This document shows positions 29,551 through 44,742 of a stretch of DNA of 60,213 nucleotides, in pieces. The stretch is from the NCBI GenBank assembly GCA_947478405.1, contig CANJVX010000014.1, positions 1-60,213 on the forward strand. The letters run 5' to 3'. How positions within the stretch are numbered: the first letter of the stretch is position 1; every line of letters begins with the position of its first letter. The notes beneath the pieces were generated by a model. It was not told where the DNA came from, did no database searches, and was given only the letters and a program-made list of their open reading frames with translations. The position numbers were made by a program, and so were the translations under genes. The DNA is from Beijerinckiaceae bacterium (lineage in GTDB: Bacteria > Pseudomonadota > Alphaproteobacteria > Rhizobiales > Beijerinckiaceae).

Positions 29551-29554
29551 TCTG

Positions 29555-29641
29555 GTCATTGCGAGCAAAGCGAAACAATCCAGAAGCCTCACGCGTGGCC
29601 TCTGGATTGCCGCGTCGGGCTAAAGCCCTCCTCGCAATGAC
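29555..29641. repeat. Dispersed palindromic intergenic repeat, copy 1
   Basis: GTCATTGCGAG at 29555 and CTCGCAATGAC ending at 29641 are perfect inverted termini. Inside are GCGAAACAATCCAGA and TCTGGATT in a second inverted pair, so the whole 87 bp can fold. It fills the gap between the convergent pepP-like gene and ligA. Related copies lie at 41907-41988 and 53279-53360. Confidence 0.85.
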
Positions 29642-29643
29642 GG

Positions 29644-35284
<5,641 letters not shown>

Positions 35285-35288
35285 TCAA

Positions 35289-35537
35289 CTAGTCTCGGAC
35301 AGGTTCTGGTCGTGCGCTCTGTTTGGTCCGTTTAAGCAAATAAACGCGGATTGCTGAGGAGAGATTTGCTTGGCCACGCGTGCCGTCAATTTCAGTGACG
35401 AGGCCTGCGAGTGACATGTTGCGTGCGGCCGAGCACTTTTTCAACTCGGTCCAAAAAGCATCTTCCAAAGAAATGGAGGTGCGATGTCCCGCAATCATGA
35501 GAGAATGTTTCACGACGCGGATCGGGGCATCGCTCAT
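35289..35537 (-). CDS. Ribbon-helix-helix domain protein
   Basis: 82 aa. VVKHSLMIAGHRTSISLEDAF as the strand plus first helix and KKCSAARNMSLAGLVTEID then NLSSAIRVYLL fit the RHH_4-type family found next to sspB in many alphaproteobacteria. The role is probably DNA binding as a dimer; targets are unknown. Its start overlaps the end of the DUF4169 gene (4 bp), so sspB, DUF4169 and this gene form one minus-strand operon. Confidence 0.82.
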   Translation of the reverse strand: MSDAPIRVVKHSLMIAGHRTSISLEDAFWTELKKCSAARNMSLAGLVTEIDGTRGQANLSSAIRVYLLKRTKQSARPEPVRD

Positions 35538-35722
35538 TCGGTCTGCTCCTTGTCGCGGCGGTGGGCCTCGAGCTTTTTGGCGGCAAGCAGCTGCTCGGCC
35601 TCGCTTAATTCACGCTCTTGTTTGGTGCGCCCGTAAGAGATGCGGTTTTGCTCTGCATCCCGCGCGGCATCATCGCGCGCCTTGCGCTTGCGGGCCATGC
35701 GGAGATTGACGATCTCACCCAT
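35534..35722 (-). CDS. DUF4169 family protein
   Basis: 62 aa, highly charged. MGEIVNLRMARKRKARDDAARDAEQNRI, with NRISYGRTKQERE in the middle, is the DUF4169 pattern (the family begins MGxIVNLRxARKxK). Predicted as one or two long helices. Function unknown; the family is small, restricted mainly to alphaproteobacteria, and typically sits beside sspB. Overlaps the RHH gene at its 3' end; 17 bp from sspB. Confidence 0.85.
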   Translation of the reverse strand: MGEIVNLRMARKRKARDDAARDAEQNRISYGRTKQERELSEAEQLLAAKKLEAHRRDKEQTE

Positions 35723-35739
35723 GCGCGCGGCGTGTCCCT

Positions 35740-36279
35740 TTAGTGTTTTTTGCGGAAAGCGTCGATGGAGACGACCTTGCCCGGCTCCGCCTCGGCACTG
35801 GCTGCGGCAATATTGGCAGACGACGACTTGTCTTTTTGAGAAGCCTCCGAGGGCGCGAAGACGAGCGGGCCATTGCTCTGTGTCATGGGTTCGAGATCAT
35901 TGGCGCTATCTTCGGGGCTTGGCTCCTCAACCTCGAACTTCAGGCCGAACTGGACCGAGGGGTCATAAAATTCGGTGATGGAATCGAAGGGCACCAGCAG
36001 GCGCTCGGGCACATTGCGGAACGAGAGGCCGACTTCGAGATTATGTTCGCTGACCGAAAGGTCCCAGAATTGATGCTGCAAAATGATCGTCATCACGTCG
36101 GGATATTGTTCGCGCATAGCGGTCGACAGGCGAACACCTGGGGCATGTGTGCGGAAGGTGATGTAGAAATGATGGTCGCCAGGAAGCCCTTCTTTAGCGG
36201 CTTCGATGAGAACTTTACGGACCACGCTGCGCAGCGCGTCCTGAACCAAGAGATCGTAGCGAATGAGATCGTTGGACAT
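35740..36279 (-). CDS. sspB: ClpXP adaptor SspB (alpha type)
   Basis: 179 aa. The conserved substrate-binding domain is seen in IRYDLLVQDALRSVVRKVL, LPGDHHFYITFRTHAPGV, YPDVMTIILQHQFWDL and FEVGLSFRNVPERLLVPF-like EVGLSFRNVPERLLVPF. The C-terminal tail is Ser/Glu-rich and disordered, ending in a short KVVSIDAFRKK stretch that should dock ClpX. SspB delivers ssrA-tagged proteins to ClpXP. The tmRNA gene that makes the tag lies immediately upstream on the same strand. Confidence 0.92.
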   Translation of the reverse strand: MSNDLIRYDLLVQDALRSVVRKVLIEAAKEGLPGDHHFYITFRTHAPGVRLSTAMREQYPDVMTIILQHQFWDLSVSEHNLEVGLSFRNVPERLLVPFDSITEFYDPSVQFGLKFEVEEPSPEDSANDLEPMTQSNGPLVFAPSEASQKDKSSSANIAAASAEAEPGKVVSIDAFRKKH

Positions 36280-36295
36280 GCGAATTCCAGGCGAG

Positions 36296-36640
36296 ACGAA
36301 GAAAGTGGAGGCTTCTGTTGCCAGGTGCCTCCGAACCCCGCCTAGAAGTGCTACCCCCTAGGGCTTAATTCCCGGTGACGGCACAGCTTACGCTGCGACG
36401 GCGACCGGAGCATAGTTGTCATTGGCAACTATAAGGTTTGACCCGATAACGGCGGTATCATGCCGAGCAAAAGATCACCCTTTACGCCCCCGTCGATCCT
36501 ATTTCGCCCCCGCCACAGCCAGCCCTGACAGACTGGCTCTGGTGGAGGCGCCGGGTACCGCCCCCGGGTCCGGATGGTTTATTACGGAGTCCATTTATCG
36601 CCATATCCGTCTTGCGACGGCATGGAGGAATATAGGGGTT
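36296..36640 (-). ncRNA. ssrA: Two-piece (circularly permuted) tmRNA
   Basis: Read on the minus strand, the acceptor piece comes first and ends CGCCTCCACCA (3' CCA at 36540), preceded by a T-arm CCGGG-GGCGGTA-CCCGG. A 28-nt intervening spacer (36539-36512) with an AGCCAG/CTGGCT hairpin follows. The coding piece begins GGGGGCGAAATAGGATCGAC at 36511. GGGGGCG pairs with CGCCTCC including a G3-U wobble, the alanine identity element. The tag frame at 36426-36388 reads ANDNYAPVAVAA then TAA, with GCC as resume codon. The permuted order is that of alphaproteobacteria. The outer ends (36296, 36640) are estimates; the core is certain. Confidence 0.95.
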
Positions 36641-36785
36641 CATGGCCCCTTCGGAAAGGGGCGCCTTCGCGAGAGGAGAACAATGTTTTCCCAAGCCGAA
36701 TGTAGCCTTTGCCTTCAAACCCGCGCGCGAAACAGCTAGTTTGCGTCCCACAAAACCCTGTTTTGCCCGGATTCGTGAAAACCCC

Positions 36786-37580
36786 ATGCGCCAGTATCAA
36801 GATCTTCTTCGCCGCATTCTCAACAAAGGCGTGGCCAAGTCCGACCGAACCGGCACGGGCACGACCTCTGTTTTCGGCCATCAGATGCGCTTCGATCTGG
36901 CGCAAGGCTTTCCGCTGGTCACAACGAAGAAGCTGCATCTGCGCTCAATCATTCATGAGCTGCTGTGGTTCATCGCGGGCGACACCAACATTGCCTATCT
37001 CAAAGAAAATGGCGTCACCATTTGGGATGAATGGGCTGATGAGAAGGGCGATCTTGGCCCCGTCTATGGCAAGCAATGGCGCTCATGGGCGACGACCGAC
37101 GGGCAGACGCGCGATCAGCTCAGCTGGCTCATCGATGAGATCAAGCGCAATCCCGATTCTCGCCGCCTGATTATCTCGGCCTGGAATGTCGCTGATATCG
37201 ACAAGATGAAGCTGGCACCCTGCCATTGCCTGTTTCAATTCTATGTGGCGGATGGAAAACTCTCCTGCCAGCTCTATCAGCGCTCAGCCGATGTCTTCCT
37301 TGGCGTGCCGTTTAATATCGCCAGCTATGCATTGCTGACGCATATGGTGGCGCAAGCAACCGGCTTGGGCGTGGGCGATTTCGTACATACATTTGGTGAT
37401 GCGCATCTCTATTCCAACCATATGGAACAGACACATTTGCAATTGTCGCGTGAGCCGCGTCCCTTGCCCAAGCTTGTGCTGGATCCATCGGTGAAGAGCC
37501 TGTTCGATTTCCGTTTTGAGCATATTGCGATCGAAGGCTATGATCCTCACCCTGCGATCAAAGCGCCGGTGGCGGTCTGA
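36786..37580 (+). CDS. thyA: Thymidylate synthase
   Basis: 264 aa, the classical ThyA length. The start ATG at 36786 gives [25 protein letters not shown], the dUMP phosphate arginine, catalytic Cys146 in [12 protein letters not shown] and [19 protein letters not shown] are all present. It makes dTMP from dUMP using methylene-THF and releases dihydrofolate, which the neighbouring folA product recycles. The frame is open upstream into the ssrA region, but that part is not protein-coding. Confidence 0.97.
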   Translation: MRQYQDLLRRILNKGVAKSDRTGTGTTSVFGHQMRFDLAQGFPLVTTKKLHLRSIIHELLWFIAGDTNIAYLKENGVTIWDEWADEKGDLGPVYGKQWRSWATTDGQTRDQLSWLIDEIKRNPDSRRLIISAWNVADIDKMKLAPCHCLFQFYVADGKLSCQLYQRSADVFLGVPFNIASYALLTHMVAQATGLGVGDFVHTFGDAHLYSNHMEQTHLQLSREPRPLPKLVLDPSVKSLFDFRFEHIAIEGYDPHPAIKAPVAV

Positions 37581-37591
37581 AAAGGTCTCTC

Positions 37592-38128
37592 ATGTCTCTG
37601 CCGCTTGTGTTCATCGTGGCCGTTGCGAAAAACGGCGTGATCGGCGGCGACAACCAGCTGTTGTGGCGCCTGTCGGGCGATCTCAAACGCTTCAAAGCGC
37701 TGACCATGGGCAAGCCCATGATCATGGGCCGTAAGACATTTGAATCTATCGGCAAGCCCTTGCCCGGACGTGAGACCATTGTTGTCACGCGGGATAATGC
37801 TTGGGCCTTTGAGGGTGTCCATGTGGCCCATGATCTGGAGCGTGCTTTGGCGCTTGCCGATGAGGTGGGCCAACGCATGGGCGCCTCCGAGGTCACGGTC
37901 GTTGGTGGGGCGGAGATTTATCGGCAATTGTTGCCCCGTGCCGCCCGTGTGGAATGGACCGAGGTTGATCTGGCCCCCGAGGGGGATGCCCGTTTCGAGC
38001 CCCTCGACCCGGCCCAGTGGCAAGAGACCGCCCGGGAGGTCCATGCCCGCAACCCCGAAGGCAAGGACGAGGCCGATTACGCCTTTGTCACCTACCAACG
38101 GATCACAAACGGGTGTCCGCCGCGTTGA
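37592..38128 (+). CDS. folA: Dihydrofolate reductase
   Basis: 178 aa. VFIVAVAKNGVIGGDNQLLW, with the Met20-loop region, LKRFKALTMGKPMIMGRKTFESIGKPLPGR in separate NADPH-binding blocks, and VVGGAEIYRQLLPRA identify DHFR. The usual active-site acidic residue position is occupied in DLKRFK as expected. 11 bp after thyA, forming a two-gene unit for thymidylate synthesis. Confidence 0.95.
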   Translation: MSLPLVFIVAVAKNGVIGGDNQLLWRLSGDLKRFKALTMGKPMIMGRKTFESIGKPLPGRETIVVTRDNAWAFEGVHVAHDLERALALADEVGQRMGASEVTVVGGAEIYRQLLPRAARVEWTEVDLAPEGDARFEPLDPAQWQETAREVHARNPEGKDEADYAFVTYQRITNGCPPR

Positions 38129-38193
38129 AAGCACCCTAATGCGTGCTTAACTGAGAGCCAATGCGGTGCTAGGCCGTGCGAGGAGACTTTTTT

Positions 38194-39342
38194 ATGCCTT
38201 GGAACAATCAGACCGGTGGCGGCCCATGGAAGCCCGGCCCCAAGGGACCTTGGGGGCAGGGGCCGCTCGGCGGCGGCAATGGCGGGGGCGGCAATGGTGG
38301 TCCTCCGGATTTGGAAGAGCTCTTGCGCCGGTCTCAGGAAAAGTTCCGGCAAGCCATGCCAGGTGGCGCGGGTGGCGCACGTGGCATTGCACTTTTTGCT
38401 GGCTTGGCCGTTGCTGCTTGGTTGGCCAGTGGCTTTTACACCGTGGGGCCCAACGAAGTTGGTCTCAACATGATCTTTGGCCGCTATGACGCCAAGACAA
38501 GCTCGGGCCTGAATTACAATTGGCCTGCGCCCATTGGTTCTGTGCAGAAGCTACAGGTCACTGATCGCAATTCGACGGAAGTCGGTTTCCGCGGTCGCGA
38601 AGATGGTCGTCGCGCCAATGTGCAGACGCAGATCGATGTGGCTGAAGAAAGCCTGATGCTCACGGGCGATGAAAATATAGCTGACGTGAAATTCCGCGTC
38701 ATCTGGCAGATCGATCCGGTGCGCCCGGAAGATTACGCCTTCAATGTGCGCGAGCCGCGCGAGACTGTGCGCGCTGTAGCCGAAAGCGTCATGCGCGAGA
38801 TCGTTGGGCGCACGGCGATCCAGCGTATTCTCACCGCCGAGCGCAAATTGATCGAGCCTGCCGCACAAGAACTGACCCAAAAAGTTCTTAACGAATATAA
38901 AGCGGGCGTGATGATCTTGCAGGTGCAATTGCTGTCGGTGGATCCGCCGGAGCAGGTAGTTGCGGCCTTTCGCGATGTGACAGCCGCGCAGCAGGATCAG
39001 GATCGTCTGCGCAATGAGGCGGAAGCCTATGCCAATCGCGTTGTGCCAGAAGCACGCGGCGATGCGGCCCGCATCGTTCAGGAAGCTGAAGGCTATCGCG
39101 AGCAGACGGTAAATGAGGCGAAGGGTCAAACCTCTCGCTTCACGCAGGTCTATCAGCAATACAAGAATGCGCCGGAAGTGACACGCGAGCGCATCTATCT
39201 GGAAACCATGGAGCGTGTGCTCGGCGGCATGAGCAAGGTCATTATTGACCAGAATGGCGGCAGCGGTGTGGTGCCGTATCTGCCCTTGCAGGGATTGAAT
39301 GTTCCCTCTGTGCAAGCCCAGCCGCAGGGAGGCAACCGATGA
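38194..39342 (+). CDS. hflK: FtsH protease regulator HflK
   Basis: 382 aa from the ATG at 38194 (MPWNNQTGG) with AGGAGAC upstream. The first 55 residues are Gly/Pro-rich, then a membrane helix (GIALFAGLAVAAWLASGFYTV) and the SPFH/band-7 domain (YTVGPNEVGLNMIFGRY, LMLTGDENIADVKFRVIWQI). A coiled coil follows (RNEAEAYANRVVPEARGDAA). HflK and HflC form the membrane cage around FtsH. Overlaps hflC by ATGA. Confidence 0.95.
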   Translation: MPWNNQTGGGPWKPGPKGPWGQGPLGGGNGGGGNGGPPDLEELLRRSQEKFRQAMPGGAGGARGIALFAGLAVAAWLASGFYTVGPNEVGLNMIFGRYDAKTSSGLNYNWPAPIGSVQKLQVTDRNSTEVGFRGREDGRRANVQTQIDVAEESLMLTGDENIADVKFRVIWQIDPVRPEDYAFNVREPRETVRAVAESVMREIVGRTAIQRILTAERKLIEPAAQELTQKVLNEYKAGVMILQVQLLSVDPPEQVVAAFRDVTAAQQDQDRLRNEAEAYANRVVPEARGDAARIVQEAEGYREQTVNEAKGQTSRFTQVYQQYKNAPEVTRERIYLETMERVLGGMSKVIIDQNGGSGVVPYLPLQGLNVPSVQAQPQGGNR

Positions 39343-40241
39343 AATCCCCATTCGCGGGCGCCATTGCCGCCATTATGCTCCTCATCGCCGTGATCGTCGG
39401 TGCGGGCTCTCTCTTCACTGTCGGACAAAACCAGCAGGCCCTTGTGCTTCGCTTGGGCGAGCCAATCCCCGGCCGCGCGCTTGTCAATAAGCCTGGTCTG
39501 CATTTCAAAGTGCCGTTCATTGAAACGGTAACTTTGCTGGATCGCCGTATTCTCGATTTGGAAACGCCGAAGCAGGAAGTGTTGGCCTCCGACAACAACC
39601 GCATCGAAGTCGATGCGTTCCTGCGCTATCGCATTGTCGACGCGTTACGCTTCTATCAAACGGTAGGCACGATTGAGCGTGCCAACAACCAGCTGGGCTC
39701 GGTGCTGTCTTCGGCGCTACGTCGTGTGCTGGGTGAAGTGCCTATGGTGCAGATCATCCGCGAGGGTCGATCGACCCTCATGGTCTCCATTCGCGATCTG
39801 GTGAACGGCGAAGCCATTCGTCTGGGCGTCGAAGTGGTGGATGTGCGCATACGTCGCGCCGACCTGCCCAAGCAGATTTCGGACCGCGTCTACGACCGTA
39901 TGCGCACGGAGCGCGCACGTGAGGCCGCCGAATTCCGGGCGCAGGGTGCAGAAGCTGCCCAGCGTATCCGGGCGCGAGCCGACCGCGACGTGGTTGTGCT
40001 ACGGGCGGATGCACAACGCCAGGCTGACCAGACGCGCGGCGAGGGCGATTCCGAAAGGAACCGCATTTTTGCCGAAGCCTATAATGTTGACCCTAATTTC
40101 TTCGCATTTTACCGGTCTATGCAGGCCTACGAGACGGGATTACGTTCCGGTGACACGCGGCTCATCCTGAGCCCGACGTCGGACTTCTTCCGCTTCTTCG
40201 GCCAGCCTGACGGGAAGCGGCCAGCCGCTGGCGCGCGGTAG
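39339..40241 (+). CDS. hflC: FtsH protease regulator HflC
   Basis: 300 aa. N-terminal membrane helix (AIAAIMLLIAVIVGAGSLFTV), band-7 domain with VGQNQQALVLRLGEP, LDLETPKQEVLASDNNRIEVDAF as two blocks and ADLPKQISDRVYDRMRTER, then a helical stalk with RGEGDSERNRIFAEAYNVDPNF split around residue 240, diagnostic for HflC. Partner of HflK; a degP-type protease gene follows, so this is a membrane protein quality-control cluster. Confidence 0.95.
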   Translation: MKSPFAGAIAAIMLLIAVIVGAGSLFTVGQNQQALVLRLGEPIPGRALVNKPGLHFKVPFIETVTLLDRRILDLETPKQEVLASDNNRIEVDAFLRYRIVDALRFYQTVGTIERANNQLGSVLSSALRRVLGEVPMVQIIREGRSTLMVSIRDLVNGEAIRLGVEVVDVRIRRADLPKQISDRVYDRMRTERAREAAEFRAQGAEAAQRIRARADRDVVVLRADAQRQADQTRGEGDSERNRIFAEAYNVDPNFFAFYRSMQAYETGLRSGDTRLILSPTSDFFRFFGQPDGKRPAAGAR

Positions 40242-40362
40242 CGCCAGCTGGACTGGTCGGAACGAAATTGGGCACTAGATTAGTGACGGTCCCCTAAAGG
40301 GTCCGTCGCTTCGATGAGAAGATCGTTTCCGGCCGATGTGGCCGCAGGGGAGAAGACCCGCC

Positions 40363-41871
40363 ATGGGTGTCCGTTCGATATTTCCGCAAAGCGTCCGGCG
40401 TACCGCTTGTGCGGCGCTGGTCCTCTCGCTGGTTGTGACGCCGCTCTCGCCCGTCATGGCGCAGGCGCGCGGCGCCCCCGAAAGTTTTGCTGACCTCGCT
40501 GATGCAGTGAGTTCGGCAGTGGTCAATATTTCCGCTTCCACCACGGTGGAAGAGAAGCGATCCAGCACGCCAAGCCTTCCGCCGGGCACTCCCTTCGATG
40601 ATCTGTTCGAAGAATTTTTCCGGCGCCGTCAGGGCCAGGGCGGAGGCGAGGGTCAGGGCCAGGCGCAGCCACCGCGCCAGCGCCGCTCCTCCTCGCTGGG
40701 CTCTGGTTTTGTGATTGATCCCGCGGGCATTGTGATTACCAACAATCACGTCATCGCCGACGCCAATGAAATTACAGTCATCTTCACTGATGGGCAGAAG
40801 TTGAAAGCGGAGATCATTGGCAAGGATGCCAAGGTTGATATTGCCGTTTTGCGCGTGAAGCCCGAAAGGCCGCTGAAGGCTGTTAAATTCGGCGACAGCG
40901 AAAAAATGCGCGTCGGCGAATGGGTGATGGCGGTCGGCAATCCCTTCGGTCTTGGTGGCACTGTGACGGCGGGCATTGTCTCGGCGCGCAACCGCAATAT
41001 CGATAGCGGGCCTTATGACAATTACATCCAGACCGATGCCTCGATTAACAAGGGCAATTCCGGTGGCCCTCTGTTCAACATGAATGGCGACGTGATTGGC
41101 GTGAACACGGCGATCTTGTCACCCTCAGGTGGCTCGGTCGGCATTGGCTTTGCCACGCCATCGGCCACAGTGCAGCCGATCATTGATCAGCTGATCAATT
41201 TCGGCGAGACGCGCCGTGGTTGGCTGGGTGTGCGCATCCAGAATGTGGATGATGCAATTGCAGAGAGCCTGAAGCTTGGGAAAGCGCGCGGTGCTCTTGT
41301 GGCCGTTGTCGATGAAAAGGGTCCGGGCAAGCCTGCCGGCATGAAGGCGGGCGATGTCATTTTGAAGTTTGACGGCAAGGATGTGGTTGAATCACGCGAT
41401 CTGCCCAAGCTCGTGGCGGCCACACCAGTTGGCAAGCAGGTTGATGTGCTCGTCATGCGCGATGGCAAAGAGATGACGCTGAAAGTCACGCTTGGACGTC
41501 TCGAAGATGGCGAGAAACAAGCTGCAAATGACAAAAAGTCTGGCTCTGAGGCACAGCCTGGCCGCCCGGTTGTGCCAAAAGCATTCGGCATGGAGTTTGG
41601 TGCGCTCGATCCTGATGTGCGCAAGAAATATGGCATCAAGGATAGCGTGAAGGGCGTGGTCGTTACTAATGTCGACGCCAATTCACCGGCTGCCGAGAAG
41701 CGCATCCAGGCGGGTGATACGATTGTCGAGATCAATCAGGAGGCTATGTCCAAGCCGACTGATATTGCCGCGCGCACCAAGGTTCTGAAAGATCAGGGCC
41801 GTAAGAGCGCGCTCTTCCTTGTCGCCAATGCTGGTGGCGAAGTGCGCTTTGTGGCGCTGAATTTGGATTGA
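40363..41871 (+). CDS. degP: DegP/Do-family periplasmic serine protease
   Basis: 502 aa from the ATG at 40363 (GGGGAGAAG upstream). The signal peptide ends near PVMAQA (34). The trypsin-like domain has His129 (ITNNHV), Asp159 (KVDIAVL) and Ser233 (GNSGGPL). A Gly/Gln/Arg-rich loop precedes the protease domain (about 85-110). Two PDZ domains follow, beginning GWLGVRIQNVDDAIAESLKL and about residue 400. It degrades or refolds misfolded envelope proteins. DegP versus MucD/DegQ naming is uncertain. Confidence 0.93.
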   Translation: MGVRSIFPQSVRRTACAALVLSLVVTPLSPVMAQARGAPESFADLADAVSSAVVNISASTTVEEKRSSTPSLPPGTPFDDLFEEFFRRRQGQGGGEGQGQAQPPRQRRSSSLGSGFVIDPAGIVITNNHVIADANEITVIFTDGQKLKAEIIGKDAKVDIAVLRVKPERPLKAVKFGDSEKMRVGEWVMAVGNPFGLGGTVTAGIVSARNRNIDSGPYDNYIQTDASINKGNSGGPLFNMNGDVIGVNTAILSPSGGSVGIGFATPSATVQPIIDQLINFGETRRGWLGVRIQNVDDAIAESLKLGKARGALVAVVDEKGPGKPAGMKAGDVILKFDGKDVVESRDLPKLVAATPVGKQVDVLVMRDGKEMTLKVTLGRLEDGEKQAANDKKSGSEAQPGRPVVPKAFGMEFGALDPDVRKKYGIKDSVKGVVVTNVDANSPAAEKRIQAGDTIVEINQEAMSKPTDIAARTKVLKDQGRKSALFLVANAGGEVRFVALNLD

Positions 41872-41876
41872 GCGAA

Positions 41877-41899
41877 AGGCGGGCAAAGCCCGCCTTTTT
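41877..41899 (+). terminator. Rho-independent terminator after degP
   Basis: AGGCGGGC, loop AAA, GCCCGCCT followed by TTTT, starting 6 bp after the stop. Confidence 0.9.
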
Positions 41900-41906
41900 C
41901 TTAACT

Positions 41907-41988
41907 GTCATTGCGAGCGAAGCGAAACAATCCAGAGGCCGCGCGTGAGGCCCTGGATCGCTTCATCGCTTTAGCTCCTCGAAATGAC
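41907..41988. repeat. Dispersed palindromic intergenic repeat, copy 2
   Basis: Begins GTCATTGCGAGCGAAGCGAA and ends CTCGAAATGAC, an inverted pair with one mismatch around AATCCAGAGGCC. Same family as 29555-29641. It lies between the degP terminator and the convergent serB. Confidence 0.83.
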
Positions 41989-41992
41989 GGGT

Positions 41993-42889
41993 TTATTTCA
42001 CAAAGTCTGAGGCCTTGTAACCTTGCGCATAAAGCAGCGCGCTCAGGTCCGAATGATCGATGCGTGCATGGGCTGCAGCAGCAACCGCCGGCTTGGCATA
42101 AAAAGCTACGCCCAATCCGGCTTCACCTAACATGGCCAAATCATTGGCACCATCCCCAACCGCCATTGTGTCTTGCGGCTGGAGTGCGTGCTTCTCGCGC
42201 AATTCAATGAGGGCAGCCAGTTTGGCTTCCTTTCCTAGGATTGGTTCGGTGACGAGCCCTGCAAATTGATCATCTTCGACGATCAGCACATTGGCGTGGT
42301 TTTCATGAAAGCCGATGGCCTCAGCCACAGCGCTGGTGAAAAGCGTAAAGCCGCCCGACACAAGTGCGGTATGGGCGCCATGCGCACGCATGGTGCCTAC
42401 AAGTTCACGCCCGCCGGGGGTGAAAGTGATGCGCTCCGCAATGACTTGCATGACAATTTTTGCATCAAGTCCTTTGAGGAGAGCGACGCGTTCGCGTAAC
42501 GCGGGTTCGAATTCGATCTCGCCGCGCATGGCGCGTTCGGTGATCGCGGCGACGTGCTCTTTTTTGCCGACATAATCGGCAAGCTCGTCGATACATTCCT
42601 GTCCGATCATGGTGGAATCCATGTCGGCGAGAAACAGCTTCTTGCGTCGTGTGGCTTTCTCCTGAACGATCACATCAACGGGGGCGCCGCCAAGTGCTGC
42701 GCGCAGGGCCTCGGCCAGAGCGCGGTTGTCTGACGCGCCTTGAGGTGCGAAGGAGAGGTCAGCGGCAATGCCGGCCGCCAGCCAGTCCAAAGTGGCGGGG
42801 GCGGGCAGGGCGGCAGCGGCCTTTTTGAGCAAAGCCTCGTCGAGCGCGGGGCGGGCCGGATTGGAAACGAGCGTGGCGACAAGCGACAT
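41993..42889 (-). CDS. serB: Phosphoserine phosphatase
   Basis: 298 aa. The HAD motif I is ADMDST (nucleophile Asp89, Asp91), motif II LVSGGFT, motif III with Lys in [10 protein letters not shown] and [10 protein letters not shown]. The N-terminal 80 residues are the ACT-like regulatory extension of long SerB proteins. Last step of serine synthesis. The start ATG at 42889 is 18 bp from the divergent miaA start, so the promoters must overlap. Confidence 0.94.
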   Translation of the reverse strand: MSLVATLVSNPARPALDEALLKKAAAALPAPATLDWLAAGIAADLSFAPQGASDNRALAEALRAALGGAPVDVIVQEKATRRKKLFLADMDSTMIGQECIDELADYVGKKEHVAAITERAMRGEIEFEPALRERVALLKGLDAKIVMQVIAERITFTPGGRELVGTMRAHGAHTALVSGGFTLFTSAVAEAIGFHENHANVLIVEDDQFAGLVTEPILGKEAKLAALIELREKHALQPQDTMAVGDGANDLAMLGEAGLGVAFYAKPAVAAAAHARIDHSDLSALLYAQGYKASDFVK

Positions 42890-42907
42890 GACAAGGGCTT
42901 TCGAACC

Positions 42908-43819
42908 GTGAGCAGAATATCCGCCCTCCTCATTGCAGGACCGACGGCCAGCGGCAAGTCCGCTTTGGCGATCCGTCTGGCTGAAGCCACAGGCGGCGTT
43001 GTGGTCAATGCGGATTCCATGCAGGTCTATAGCGATCTGCGGGTCATCACCGCCCGCCCGACGGTCGAGGAAGAGGGGCAGGCCCCCCATCGCCTCTTCG
43101 GCCATGTCGACGGCGCCGAAAATTATTCGGTCGGCCGCTGGGTCGAGGATGCCAAGGCGCTATTGGCCGAGCTCGCGCAAGAGGGGCGTCTACCGATCAT
43201 CACTGGCGGCACGGGCATGTATTTCAAAGCGCTGCTACGCGGCCTGTCGGATATTCCCGCCGTACCGGACGAGGTGAGGGCGCGTGTGCGCGCCGAGGCT
43301 GAGGGATTATCCGCGCCGCAGCTTCACGCGCGGCTGATGGCGCTTGATCCGGCGACAGCGGCGGGCCTGCGCCCATCCGATCCGCAACGCATTATACGCG
43401 CGCTCGAAGTGTTTGAGGCCACGGGCGAGCCGCTGGTAACTTTCCAGACGCGCCCGGGCATACCTTTGCTGGATCCGCACACCGCACGCGGTTTTTTTCT
43501 GGCGCCCGAGCGCGAGGTTTTGAAAGCGCGGATTGATGCACGCTTTGTGGCGATGATGGAGCAGGGCGCTTTGCCAGAAGTGGAAGCACTGGCGGCGCGC
43601 GGGCTTGATCCGGCTTTGCCGGTGATGCGGGCGCATGGCGTGCCGGGTTTGATTGATTATTTGCGCGGGGCCTCAACGCTGGAAGCTGCGATCGAGCGCG
43701 GGCAGCGCGATACGCGCGCTTATTCCAAGCGCCAGTTCACTTTCGTGCGCCATCAATTGCCGGAATTTGAAATGGTCGCGCCGGAGACGGCATGGGATGC
43801 TGTGCGGGCTCAGCTTTAA
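42908..43819 (+). CDS. miaA: tRNA dimethylallyltransferase
   Basis: 303 aa from a GTG start ([19 protein letters not shown]). P-loop GPTASGKS near 11-18, [18 protein letters not shown] with the catalytic Asp, [33 protein letters not shown] and the C-terminal [17 protein letters not shown] are all MiaA blocks. It adds the isopentenyl group to A37 of tRNAs reading UNN codons. Convergent 4-bp overlap with the next gene. Confidence 0.95.
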   Translation: MSRISALLIAGPTASGKSALAIRLAEATGGVVVNADSMQVYSDLRVITARPTVEEEGQAPHRLFGHVDGAENYSVGRWVEDAKALLAELAQEGRLPIITGGTGMYFKALLRGLSDIPAVPDEVRARVRAEAEGLSAPQLHARLMALDPATAAGLRPSDPQRIIRALEVFEATGEPLVTFQTRPGIPLLDPHTARGFFLAPEREVLKARIDARFVAMMEQGALPEVEALAARGLDPALPVMRAHGVPGLIDYLRGASTLEAAIERGQRDTRAYSKRQFTFVRHQLPEFEMVAPETAWDAVRAQL

Positions 43820-44658
43820 TGCACGGCGCCCATCGTGATCTGTACGAGCACCAGAATAACTTCAATGACAATCAGCAGAACAATCGTGCCTTCAAGACGC
43901 GCGCTGCGCTTGGCATCGATGAGATCTGTCAAAGCGCGCGCTGTTTCCTGCACGACGGCGATTTTGCGCGCCAATGTGCGGGCGCGTTCACTCAATTCAT
44001 ATTCATCTTCAAGGCGAGCATAGAGGCGTTCAAGATCGGAGCGATCCCAGAGCACGTCAGGCTTGTCCTCAACTGCAACGCGACCAGACATGCGATGGTC
44101 GACCAGCAAAGCTTCGCCGATAATTTTCAAAATGCGCTTGCGGTCGTTGGGTAAGCGCCCCTCACGCGCGAGATCGCGTGCCAGCGGGTCAATCACGTCA
44201 AACACGGCGCTGACTTGGCGTTCGTAATGGGCCATGGCAACGCTTTTGGCGAGGGCATCGGCCACGACGAGAAATCGCTCTGGTGCAAGATCGCGCACCT
44301 GGATCGGGCCGCCGGGCGGCACTTGATCCTCGCGCTCGGCCGTGGCTTCCATTGTCGCCACTTCCTGGTCGAGACGTGGCAGCGGGCCGCTGATGCGCGG
44401 CGCTAGCATCCGCAGAAAACCATCTTCTTCAACAGGCGATAATCCGGCGAGCACAACAACCCCGTAGCGGAACAAGGCCGCAAAGCCGCGGTCACCGACC
44501 CTGATGGCAAAGGGTGCGCTGGCAATCATGTCGGGTCGCTCAAGGCCACCGGTATCAATACGGTCGCCCATGAGCAGGGCGCGAATGGTCAGGCGCGCGC
44601 GATCAGCGCCTGAGGGACGCGAGGGTTCAAGTTTGGGAGTAATTGCTGGATTGGTCAT
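43816..44658 (-). CDS. RMD1/YagE (DUF155) family membrane protein
   Basis: 280 aa from the ATG at 44658 (an upstream in-frame ATG at 44721 is possible). [61 protein letters not shown] and [18 protein letters not shown] fit DUF155. The end has one C-terminal membrane helix ([20 protein letters not shown]). Yeast members affect meiotic division and mitochondrial translation; the bacterial role is not known. It is a tail-anchored-type topology. Confidence 0.85.
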   Translation of the reverse strand: MTNPAITPKLEPSRPSGADRARLTIRALLMGDRIDTGGLERPDMIASAPFAIRVGDRGFAALFRYGVVVLAGLSPVEEDGFLRMLAPRISGPLPRLDQEVATMEATAEREDQVPPGGPIQVRDLAPERFLVVADALAKSVAMAHYERQVSAVFDVIDPLARDLAREGRLPNDRKRILKIIGEALLVDHRMSGRVAVEDKPDVLWDRSDLERLYARLEDEYELSERARTLARKIAVVQETARALTDLIDAKRSARLEGTIVLLIVIEVILVLVQITMGAVH

Positions 44659-44742
44659 TTGTTCGCTTTCTGGGTCTTGGGTATGACTTTTTCTTGTCAT
44701 ACTCAAAGACAAAGCGAACATTCTGCCGCAACAATCTAGGTT

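Noticed and set aside
36642-36785. N-terminal extension of ThyA
   Set aside because: The extension lies in the ssrA promoter region and has no homology; the ATG at 36786 gives the exact 264-aa family length.
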